A stretch of 64,000 nt of DNA. Source: Microcoleus sp. bin48.metabat.b7b8b9.023 (lineage in GTDB: Bacteria > Cyanobacteriota > Cyanobacteriia > Cyanobacteriales > Microcoleaceae). Position numbers and translations under genes: made by a program. Location of the stretch: positions 1 through 64,000 of the forward strand of contig NZ_JAAFKG010000046.1 of the NCBI RefSeq assembly GCF_013299185.1, written 5' to 3'. A model generated the notes under the pieces. It had not been told where the DNA came from. It did no database searches and saw only the letters and a list, made by a program, of their open reading frames with translations. Shown piece by piece: positions 46,143-55,000 of this stretch; positions within the stretch are counted from its first letter, which is position 1, and each line of letters begins with the position of its first letter.

Positions 46143-49109
46143 TTAACTAACAGCTACAGCACTCCCTAAAGGATGCTGCTCTAAAACAGCTTTCAAATAC
46201 TTCCCAGTATAAGAACGAGGATTTGCCGCTACCTCCTCCGGCGTTCCCGCCACAATAATCTCACCGCCCTTATCTCCCCCTTCCGGGCCCAAATCGATCG
46301 CCCAATCGCAGCACCGAATCACGTCCAAATTGTGTTCGATGACCAAAATTGAATTACCCTTATCCACCAATCTTTGCAGCACATTTAGTAAGTGGTGAAC
46401 GTCATAAAACGACAAACCAGTCGTGGGTTCATCAATCAAATAAAGCGTCTTCCCAGTAGCACGACGCGACAGTTCCGTAGCCAACTTCACCCGCTGCGCT
46501 TCCCCGCCAGAAAGCGTCGGTGCAGGCTGTCCCAACTGAATGTAACCCAAGCCAACATCCACTAACGTTTCCAGTCTGGCGCCCGCCCTCGGAATATTTT
46601 TAAACATTTCCGAAGCTTCCTCCACAGTCATGTTCAAAACATCAGAAATTGACTTGCCTTTATACTTCACTTGCAGCGTTTCCCGGTTGTACCGCGCACC
46701 TTTACAAACCTCGCACTGTACGTAAACATCCGGTAGAAAATTCATCGAAATCACGTTCACGCCTTGGCCGCCGCAAGCTTCGCACCTTCCCCCTTTCACG
46801 TTAAAAGAAAACTGCCCTGCTTTGTAACCTCTTGCCTTCGCTTCAATGCTTTCGGAGAACAAATCCCGAATCACATCAAAGACTCCCGTGTAGGTAGCGG
46901 GATTGGAACGCGGAGTGCGGCCGATGGGAGATTGATCGATGACAATTACCTTATCAACTACATCATCTAGAGAGCGTTCGCCCCTGGTTTTGAGGGCGTC
47001 CATATCTGGTGGCAAAGGAACTTTTTTTGTCAGATAGTGTTGCAGTGACGGATAGAGCAATTCATTGATTAAAGTTGATTTTCCGGAACCGGAAACGCCT
47101 GTCACGCAGACTAGTTTTCCGAGCGGAATTTCCACATCAACGTTTTTTAAATTGTTGCGACTCGCATTTTTGAGGCAGAGAGCTTTGCCGTTGCCTTTTC
47201 TCCTTTCATTGGGGGTTTCAATTACTCGTTTTCCAGACAGATAAGCACCTGTCAAAGATTCTTCTGCCGCTAGCAGGTTTTCTAAACTTCCTTCGGAGAT
47301 GATTTTGCCGCCGTGAACGCCTGCGCCGGGGCCGATATCGACAATGTGATCGGCGGCGCGCATGGTTTCTTCATCGTGTTCTACCACAATCAAAGTATTG
47401 CCTAAATCGCGCAATTTTGTTAAGGTTTGCAGCAGGCGAAAGTTGTCTCTTTGGTGCAGTCCGATGCTGGGTTCATCCAAAACGTAGAGGACACCGGTCA
47501 AACCCGAACCGATTTGAGTGGCGAGGCGAATTCGCTGGGCTTCTCCGCCGGAAAGTGTCATTGCTGCACGGTCTAATGTCAGGTAATCTAATCCGACATC
47601 GAGCAAAAATTGCAGTCTTGCTTTGATTTCTCTGAGGGCTAAATCGGATATTTGAAATTGCCGATCGCTCAATCCCAAATTATTTACCCGTTCCCGACAT
47701 TCGCGAATCGAAATCCCCGTCAAATCCACAATTCCATAGTTTCCTAAGCGCACCGACAGCGCCTCTGGTTTCAAGCGTTTGCCGTGACAACAATCGCAAG
47801 AGCGATCGACCCGATACTGTTCCAGTTTCTGTTTGATCAAATCAGAACCAGTATCGTCGTACTGGCGCTGCAACATGGAAATTACGCCCTTAAAATCTCT
47901 CCTCAAATCGCTGGCGTTGCTGTCTCGCTTCTTGCTTTCTGCGGTTTGTTTTGACTCATTACCGTACAAAATCACTCGCTGGTGTTCGGGCCTCAAGCGG
48001 AACCAAGGAGTGTCGATATCAAACCCGCAACTATCGGCAACGCTGCACAGCAAAGAGAGATAATAGGAGTTGTCTTTGTCTGACCAAGGGGCGATCGCAC
48101 AATAAAGAGGTGCTTTCTCGTCAGGAATGACCAACTCCGGCGCAAAAGTCCGCAAACTCCCCAAACCGTGACAGTTGGGACAAGCGCCGTAGGGCGAATT
48201 AAACGAAAACAACCGGGGCGAAAGTTCTTCCATCACTGCCCCGTGCTCGGGACAAGCAAAGTTTTCGGAAAATACGATCGGTGCATTGGCTGGTTCAGAA
48301 TTTTCGTCAGGCGGTAACTCTTCTACGATCGCAATTCCCTCAGAATGTCGCAAACAAGTTGCCAGAGAATCGACTAAACGCTCTTCTAAACCGGGTTTTT
48401 TAACTAACCGATCGACAACTATCTCGATATTGTGGATATGATTTTTATCTAATTCGATATTTTCCGACAGTTCTAAAATTTCTCCGTTAACTTTCACCCG
48501 AATAAATCCTTCGGAAGCTAAACTCGACAATAATTTGCGGTGAGTGCCTTTTTTTCCGCGCACAACAGGCGCCAGAAGGTGAAAGCGAGTACCGTCTGGA
48601 AGTGCCATAACTCGATCGCACATTTCATCAATTGTCTGCGGCGCAATGCAGCGATCGCAAATCGGACAGTGCGGTTCGCCAGCTCTGCCGTACAGTAATC
48701 TGAGATAATCGTAAATTTCTGTAACAGTGCCGACAGTCGATCGCGGGTTGTGAGAAGTTGACTTTTGGTCGATCGAAATAGCCGGACTCAAGCCTTCGAT
48801 CGCATCCACATCCGGCTTGTCCAACTGTCCCAAAAACTGGCGGGCGTAGGCGCTGAGAGACTCAACATAGCGGCGCTGTCCCTCGGCAAAAATTGTATCG
48901 AAAGCCAGGGAAGACTTACCGGAACCAGAGACACCAGTAAAAACTATCAGTCGATCGCGCGGCAGTTCCAGATCGATATTCTTAAGATTGTGCTGTCTCG
49001 CACCGCGAATCCGAATCGTATTTTGGCTGTTGGAGTTAGAAGTCGTCACCTGATGCCCGTTGTGGGATGCACTTGGCTGGCTGTGTGAGGTTTTGGCGCG
49101 TTGGGACAT
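46143..49109 (-). CDS. uvrA: Excinuclease ABC subunit A
   Basis: The damage-recognition ATPase of nucleotide excision repair. The 988-residue protein has two ABC modules with Walker [10 protein letters not shown] (near 59-67) and GVSGSGKST. It also has two LSGGEAQR signatures. The UvrB-binding and zinc-finger cysteines are visible (CPICDRC, CDCCHGK, and CEACGGQG...CEVCKG). Sequence is continuous without disruption. A 30-residue Ser/Asn/Gln-rich N-terminal extension precedes the conserved [18 protein letters not shown]. It is monocistronic, with a repeat-rich region upstream. Confidence 0.97.
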   Translation of the reverse strand: MSQRAKTSHSQPSASHNGHQVTTSNSNSQNTIRIRGARQHNLKNIDLELPRDRLIVFTGVSGSGKSSLAFDTIFAEGQRRYVESLSAYARQFLGQLDKPDVDAIEGLSPAISIDQKSTSHNPRSTVGTVTEIYDYLRLLYGRAGEPHCPICDRCIAPQTIDEMCDRVMALPDGTRFHLLAPVVRGKKGTHRKLLSSLASEGFIRVKVNGEILELSENIELDKNHIHNIEIVVDRLVKKPGLEERLVDSLATCLRHSEGIAIVEELPPDENSEPANAPIVFSENFACPEHGAVMEELSPRLFSFNSPYGACPNCHGLGSLRTFAPELVIPDEKAPLYCAIAPWSDKDNSYYLSLLCSVADSCGFDIDTPWFRLRPEHQRVILYGNESKQTAESKKRDSNASDLRRDFKGVISMLQRQYDDTGSDLIKQKLEQYRVDRSCDCCHGKRLKPEALSVRLGNYGIVDLTGISIRECRERVNNLGLSDRQFQISDLALREIKARLQFLLDVGLDYLTLDRAAMTLSGGEAQRIRLATQIGSGLTGVLYVLDEPSIGLHQRDNFRLLQTLTKLRDLGNTLIVVEHDEETMRAADHIVDIGPGAGVHGGKIISEGSLENLLAAEESLTGAYLSGKRVIETPNERRKGNGKALCLKNASRNNLKNVDVEIPLGKLVCVTGVSGSGKSTLINELLYPSLQHYLTKKVPLPPDMDALKTRGERSLDDVVDKVIVIDQSPIGRTPRSNPATYTGVFDVIRDLFSESIEAKARGYKAGQFSFNVKGGRCEACGGQGVNVISMNFLPDVYVQCEVCKGARYNRETLQVKYKGKSISDVLNMTVEEASEMFKNIPRAGARLETLVDVGLGYIQLGQPAPTLSGGEAQRVKLATELSRRATGKTLYLIDEPTTGLSFYDVHHLLNVLQRLVDKGNSILVIEHNLDVIRCCDWAIDLGPEGGDKGGEIIVAGTPEEVAANPRSYTGKYLKAVLEQHPLGSAVAVS

Positions 49110-49198
49110 GAGAGTAGTGCAAAACAGTGCTTAACCATCTTAGCGCTGCCTTTGAACTAGCTGGCATCCAAACTCAAGAATATCGAATAATTTTAAAC

Positions 49199-49279
49199 AG
49201 TTGATAGTTGACGGTTGAGGGTTGACTGTTGACTGTTGACTGTTGACAGTTGATAGTTGACAGTTGACAGTTGAGGGTT
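49199..49279. repeat. Heptameric short tandem repeat (GTTGACA type)
   Basis: About eleven units of the 7-mer GTTGACN/GTTGATA/GTTGAGG in direct tandem. Similar units appear near 10310, 11785 and 49540. Slippage-prone heptamer arrays are known from filamentous cyanobacteria. Confidence 0.8.
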
Positions 49280-49283
49280 CAAT

Positions 49284-49406
49284 TGGGAGCATCTCTTGTT
49301 TGAAAAAAGCATTTTTTCTTTGAGTGCGAGCGTCCCCGCTCGCGTGCTTTATAAAGCACGCGAGCGGGGACGCTCGCACTATGAAATGCAAAACTAAGAT
49401 GCTCCC
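49284..49406. mobile_element. Inverted-repeat element family E, copy 3, with perfect 58-bp palindrome
   Basis: Ends TGGGAGCATCT and AGATGCTCCC. The core at 49323-49380 is a perfect palindrome without loop, centred on TTTATAAA, with arms rich in GCGAGCGTCCCCGCTCGCG. The extruded form would be a long uninterrupted hairpin. Confidence 0.75.
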
Positions 49407-49670
49407 GTTTTATTTCCCACTGCTGTTTGCACAGGCTGCATAATGTTTACTTCCCCGACCTTGAGATTAACATCAAAGAATATTAAAAAGTTGACAGTGT
49501 GTAGGGGCGGTGCCCCCGTGCCCGCCCTATTAGTTAACAGTTGATACTTGGCAGTTGACAGTTCAGTTTTAATGCCCGCTGCTGTTTGCAGAATAGACTG
49601 CATATCGCAAACCAAGTGCACTTATGAAGTAAAATCGAGTCTAATCCTTTAATTGCTGAGGTCTGGTGCG

Positions 49671-51452
49671 ATGCCAATTCCCAAACTTAGTGAAACGATC
49701 GTCAAAAATAACAGTTCTGAGCGATCGCTCAACCGAGCCGAAGATTATTATCTCGGTGGCAATGTTGCTAGCGCAGTCCTCCGCGGCAATATGGTGCAAG
49801 CAAAAGTATACGGTTCTCAAGTTGAACCTTACGATGTTACCTTGCCCTTTACTGATGCCGGATTAGCACCTACAGTATTCTGCACTTGTCCTTACGATGG
49901 CGATGGATGGTGCAAACACATTATCGCTACGCTGTTTTTGTGCCTGCGAGAACCAGAAAAAATTGAACGGGGCGAAACGCTGGAAGACTTGCTCTCTCGA
50001 CTCAACGACGCCCAAATCTATGAGTTAATAGAGCATTTAGTGGACAACGAACCGTCACTGATAAGTGCGATCGAACTATACGTCAACTCAAACGCTGTGT
50101 CGGGGCCCACAAAGCAACCCACGAAAACACATCGGCAAAGTGCGATCGATCCTGCTCCTTTTCGGCGACAAGTGCGAGAAATTTTCCGACAAGCTCGGGA
50201 TTATTGGGAGGATGAATATGGTTATGATGAAGAAGACCCGATTACAGAAGAAATTTTAGAACTGATTCAGCAAGCCCAGGAATTCAGCGAACATGGAGAC
50301 GGCAAAAACGCTTTAGTAATTTTAGAAGCCATTACCTCAGGTTGTGTTGATGATTGGGACGACGTAGCAGAATATTGTTTTGACAGTGATGAAATTACTA
50401 ATGTTTTAGATGAAGCTTGGACAGAAGCCATTTTGACGGCAGATCTAACTGCTGAAGAAGAAATAGATTTCGAGGTGATGTTAGAAGGTTGGAAAGATGA
50501 ATGGGATTGTGATTTCAGTATGAGCTTGGAAGCTTTACGCCAAGGTTGGGACTACCCGCCACTCCAGCAGATACTAGAAGGAAACCTTACTGGACAAGGA
50601 CTTTGGGCTGTTGACGAACCAGATTATGCTCGTGACTTAACCTTGACTAGATTGCAAATTCTCGATCGGCAGAATCGCAACCAAGAATACTTATACCTAG
50701 CCAAAGCAGAAGGCTGCATTCAACAATATCTGACGATGTTAGCTCGTTTGGGGAGAATAGAAGAAGCTGTGGAAGCTGCCACAACCGAGATGACATCAGT
50801 CGAAGAAGCTTTTGCTCTAGTTCAAATTTTACAAGAAGACGGATACTCAGAAGAAGCTCTCAAGATTTGTCAAACTGGGTTGAATCTACCCGGCAAATCT
50901 ACCTACAAGCTGGCAGTTTGCATGAGTAAATTAGCCGATGAATTGGGCGAAAAAGAAGCGGCATTTGATGCTAAAATGAAAGTCTTTGAAATTCAACCTT
51001 CTTTGAATGATTATCTTTCATTGCAGGAGTTATCAGGGGATAATTTGTCAACTTTGAAAGCAAATTTATTGGCAATTTTAAGAGCAACTCACAACTACAA
51101 CTCTACCGAAGCGAAGGTTGATATTTTTCTGCACGAGAAACTAATTGAAGAGGCGATCGCCCTTGTTGACACATCCTACGGTTCAGAATTGGTTCATCGA
51201 GTGATGGTGGCGGCAATTCCCCATCGCCCCGATTGGGTAATCGTCAATGCCAGTCGCCGCGCTGAATCGATTCTAAATCAAATGAAATCAGCCGAGTACG
51301 ATAGTGCGATCGAGTGGCTAGAAAAAGCCCGTGCTGCCTATATACAAGCTGGGCGAAATGTTGAGTGGTGTGCTTATCGCGCTCAACTGATGGAAGTACA
51401 CAGTCGGAAGCGGAAATTTATGGGCTTGTTCAAAAACTCATATTTAAATTGA
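49671..51452 (+). CDS. SWIM zinc-finger and helical-repeat protein
   Basis: A 593-residue protein. The SWIM finger FCTCPYDGDGWCKHIIATLF (CxC...CxH, about residues 70-90) should bind zinc and DNA or protein. The remaining 480 residues are acidic and helical, resembling TPR/SEL-like repeats (for example RLGRIEEAVEAATTEM and LQEDGYSEEALKICQTGL). ATG 49671 is preferred over a TTG at 49653 because GAGG lies 9 bases upstream. Function unknown. A 149-bp mobile element is inserted directly after its stop. Confidence 0.75.
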   Translation: MPIPKLSETIVKNNSSERSLNRAEDYYLGGNVASAVLRGNMVQAKVYGSQVEPYDVTLPFTDAGLAPTVFCTCPYDGDGWCKHIIATLFLCLREPEKIERGETLEDLLSRLNDAQIYELIEHLVDNEPSLISAIELYVNSNAVSGPTKQPTKTHRQSAIDPAPFRRQVREIFRQARDYWEDEYGYDEEDPITEEILELIQQAQEFSEHGDGKNALVILEAITSGCVDDWDDVAEYCFDSDEITNVLDEAWTEAILTADLTAEEEIDFEVMLEGWKDEWDCDFSMSLEALRQGWDYPPLQQILEGNLTGQGLWAVDEPDYARDLTLTRLQILDRQNRNQEYLYLAKAEGCIQQYLTMLARLGRIEEAVEAATTEMTSVEEAFALVQILQEDGYSEEALKICQTGLNLPGKSTYKLAVCMSKLADELGEKEAAFDAKMKVFEIQPSLNDYLSLQELSGDNLSTLKANLLAILRATHNYNSTEAKVDIFLHEKLIEEAIALVDTSYGSELVHRVMVAAIPHRPDWVIVNASRRAESILNQMKSAEYDSAIEWLEKARAAYIQAGRNVEWCAYRAQLMEVHSRKRKFMGLFKNSYLN

Positions 51453-51462
51453 GTATTTGTAG

Positions 51463-51611
51463 CAGGGCTGTTTCATTCTCTTGTAGGGGCGGTGCCAAGA
51501 GTGCCCGCCCCAATCTCTGAAACACATACAAAATCGTGGACGAAGAGGGTAGGCACGCACCATCCACTACCCCTACAAAATCATCGTTTTCCTGAGAATG
51601 AAACAGCCCTG
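51463..51611. mobile_element. MITE F with perfect 18-bp TIRs and 10-bp target duplication
   Basis: The ends CAGGGCTGTTTCATTCTC (51463-51480) and GAGAATGAAACAGCCCTG (51594-51611) are exact inverted copies. The flanks GTATTTGTAG (51453-51462 and 51612-51621) are exact direct copies. The interior has GTAGGGGCGGT and its inverse. It encodes nothing. The lack of decay implies recent movement. Confidence 0.88.
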
Positions 51612-51716
51612 GTATTTGTAGGGTGCGTCGCCCTCGACAATCCTTGCATCAAAGCGACAATCTGAAAGCGACGCACCTAACACAATTCCCATCTATCAGG
51701 TGCATCGCTTCCTAGA

Positions 51717-51783
51717 TATAACCGTGTTGACAAAGATTCGCGGACGTTGTTGGGCTTGAGCCCTTCTTAGCTTAGTGGTTATC
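51717..51783. mobile_element. Partial MITE family A copy 5
   Basis: Matches the left two-thirds of family A (CAAAGATTCGCGGACGTTGT and TTAGTGGTTAT) but lacks the right terminus. It is abutted by another inverted-repeat segment that starts near 51779. Confidence 0.6.
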
Positions 51784-51960
51784 GCTCTTTCATCACTCTA
51801 AGAAAGGAAAAATCTGACCATAATTTGATAATGCTAATGTGGTATGGCTTTGTGGAACGATTTTCTAACACCTTGCTGGCGTTAGGAGCATTTGGGAAGA
51901 GATCCTTTGCTGTCGTGTCTTCGAGAATTTACTCTCATGAAAGTGACGAAAGAGCGTTAT
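51779..51960. repeat. Inverted-repeat segment G
   Basis: GTTATCGCTCTTTCATCACTCT at the left and AAGTGACGAAAGAGCGTTAT at the right are imperfect inverted copies 140 bases apart. A short frame inside (from about 51838) resembles no protein I know. It may be a decayed insertion sequence that truncated MITE A copy 5. Confidence 0.45.
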
Positions 51961-52098
51961 ATTGCCAATTATCCTGAAGAAAGGACGATCGCAGATTTGT
52001 GCTGTTCAAAAAATGCCATAAATTATCACATAATTCAGGGCTTGTAGATACGGTCTTGACCTTGTATCTTAAAAGAGTGAGGGCGATCGCACCGACAA

Positions 52099-55000
52099 TC
52101 AGTCGATCGGCACTTCGATCGCAAATTCCGTACCGGAGCCCAACACAGATTCGCAAGTCAGCTTACCGCCGTGGGTTTCCTCCACAATTTGGCGGCTGAT
52201 AGACAGCCCCAAACCGGTACCCTTCCCGACTCCCTTCGTAGTAAACAAATGGTCAAATATTTTCGCCCTCACATCCGGCGACATCCCTGCGCCGTTATCT
52301 TTGATGCGAATCACCACGCTGTTGTTATCCGGCGAGACATGGGTGATAATGGCGATCGTATTAGGTACAGCCTCAACATCAGCATAACTGCGATCGCGAT
52401 CGAAATCGTCAAAACAGTCGATCGCATTTGCCAACAAATTCATAAACACCTGATTCAACTGTCCCAAATAACACTTAACTTTCGGAATATTTCCATACTC
52501 CTTAACCACTTGAATCAGCGGGCGGTCTGGATTAGCTTTCAAGCGATGCTGTAAAATCATTAAAGTGCTGTCAATTCCTTCGTGGATATCCGCCGACACT
52601 TTTTGGCGGGTGTCCCCACGGGAGAACGTGCGGAGAGATGTGCTAATATTGCGAATGCGATCGCACCCAACTTTCATCGACCCCAACATTTTCGGCAAAT
52701 CTTCTATAAGATACTCTAAATCGATATTCTCAGCATCCTGTGCAATTTTTGAGCTAGGATCGAGAACTTCTTCCTGATACAGTCGCAAGTGGCTAATTAA
52801 ATCGCCCACAGCCGCAGTAGCTTCGGTAATATTCCCAGAAATAAAACCGACGGGATTGTTAATTTCGTGAGCGACACCAGCAACCAAATTGCCCAAAGAA
52901 GACATTTTTTCACCTTGAATTAATTGCAATTGCGCTTGTTGCAGTTCCGCAAAAGACTTTTCTAACTGTTGGGATTTTTCTTGCTCGCGCGCGTACAAAC
53001 GAGCATTCTCGATCGCAATAGCGACTTGACTAACTAAAACCTTTAAAACTTCCACCCTGTCTGCGGTAAAAGCTGCTGCCGCTAACTTATTTTCCAGATA
53101 AATAATCCCTTGCAACTGGGATTGATAAATAACTGGCAAACACAGGATTGATTTAATTTCAAATTCTCGAATGTACGCATCCGCATTAAAAGGTGCAGTA
53201 ACAGTCGCATCATCCAATACCAGAGGCTTTTGAGTGCGAAAAACATAGTTTATAGCAGAAACAGGCAAATCTTGACTATTTTCAAATGGTATAGATCGTA
53301 AAACTGTAGCCTGGGTATCAGTAGAATTTCCTACAGCTTCGATGTAGAGTTTATTATCTTTTAGCAGCAGCAGCGCAACTTTTTGAGCCGCCGCATTTTC
53401 TAAAATGATTGTGATTAATTTTGTCAGCAAGTTGTCCAGGACAATTTCACTGTTAATGGCTTGCGAAGACTTAATAAAAGTAGCCACATCTAAAAAATCG
53501 CCTAAACTGTTGCTGGTAGTGCTTCCAGTATTAGTGCGCGTGACATCGAGGGGTCGAGTTTCTGTTGCGCGCGTTTGTGCTACTAAGAAAGGATGTCTTG
53601 ATTCCAAGTGTTTAACTTTCGCTAGAGCTCCCCAGCGGATATAGCCGTAATAAGCCTTAGTCAAATATGCTTGAGAAATTATCTGTTTTCCCAGAAATTG
53701 ATAGAATTCTCCGGCTAATTCATAGGCCAATGCTTCCTCTTGAATATAACCGTTTTTAGCTGCACCGGCAATTGCGCGATCGTACAAATCCATTGCTTGG
53801 GTATCATACCCCAATACCCGCGCTTTTTCCGCTGCTACCAAGTCATATTTGTGTTGATAATTCATTGGAGCATCAACAGCCCATTTTTTCATTTTATTTT
53901 GGTTCTGTACCACTTTATTTAAATATTGCTTTTGCCCCTCTTTGTCAGATTGGGAATACAAAGCTAGGAGACTGAGAGAGTAGTAAAAATTATTCAAGGA
54001 AACTAGATAAAATCCAGAAACTGATTCTTCATATTTCTCAAATAACCTTGAATTTTCTGAAGCTTGTGCATAATTGCCGAAGAAGAAATTAATCATAGAT
54101 TTGGCATTACAAATAAAACAAACTAAAAAAAAGTTTTTAGTTTCAATTGCAGCCGTAACAATTTGGTCTTCATTAAACTTCTTATCTACCAAGTTACATG
54201 ATTCTACAGATTCACCACGCAAAATTATGGCTGTATATCTCAATATACTAATACATTGTGAAGAGCCTTCTTGTTTAAGTTTCTGCATTAATTTTAGATA
54301 CTTACTTATTTCTTCTTCAACCAGTTCGAGAGGCTCTCCCATCCACAGTTTATAAGTACAATATCCATTGACAGAATAACCAACATACGGTAAATCTCCA
54401 GTTTCGATTGCAGCTTTAAACCCTTCCATCATATAACTCAAGGCTAACTTGATATCTACTTTACGGTGCTGAATTGAACAAGTAAGTATTAGATAAACTC
54501 TACTTTTGATAGAATCAGATGGAAATCTATCTAAAAGCCTAATTGCCAATTGACCAAATTGGTATCCTAAACTAATGTCTCCTATTCCACACAAAATTGC
54601 ACCATAAAAAACGTAAGCGACACTAGCATAAGGCGAATTTCCATATTTAATGGACAGCTTAACCATCATAAATACTAACAATGGTAATAGTCTGGGCTTG
54701 ACCGCCATCGCGGTACCCAGAATCCCTGATAAAATTCGCATGGTTGCTTGTTTTTTAGAATCTGTCATTTCTGGCAAATTAGCTAAATCCTCAATTCCTT
54801 TCAACCCCAATCTCAGTTTTGTATTAATCAATTCCACCAATATATTCAATAAGTTGGGATTTTGAGGAAGATAAATCCCTAACAATTTTAGGACTTCCAG
54901 CCCTGTATTTACTGCTTCACTAACTCTATTTTGAACAGTATAAGACTGAATTTGCAGCTCATAAACATTGAGTTTGTCCAGTAAAGTTTTAGCCCGACTT

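Larger units (their letters stand above)
49110..49670. other. Repeat-rich gap upstream of uvrA and the SWIM gene
   Basis: No gene. It holds heptamer repeats (49199-49279), family E copy 3 with a 58-bp palindrome (49284-49406) and a GTAGGGGCGGTGCCCCCGTG/CCCGCC repeat (49500-49528). More GTTGACAGTT-like units follow at about 49535-49565. Confidence 0.6.

Noticed and set aside
49199-49279. CRISPR or regulatory iteron array
   Set aside because: It is a continuous 7-bp tandem repeat without spacers, of the heptamer type common in filamentous cyanobacteria.
51779-51960. Insertion sequence with transposase
   Set aside because: Inverted ends are present, but the short internal frame matches no transposase motif. 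Kept only as an inverted-repeat segment.
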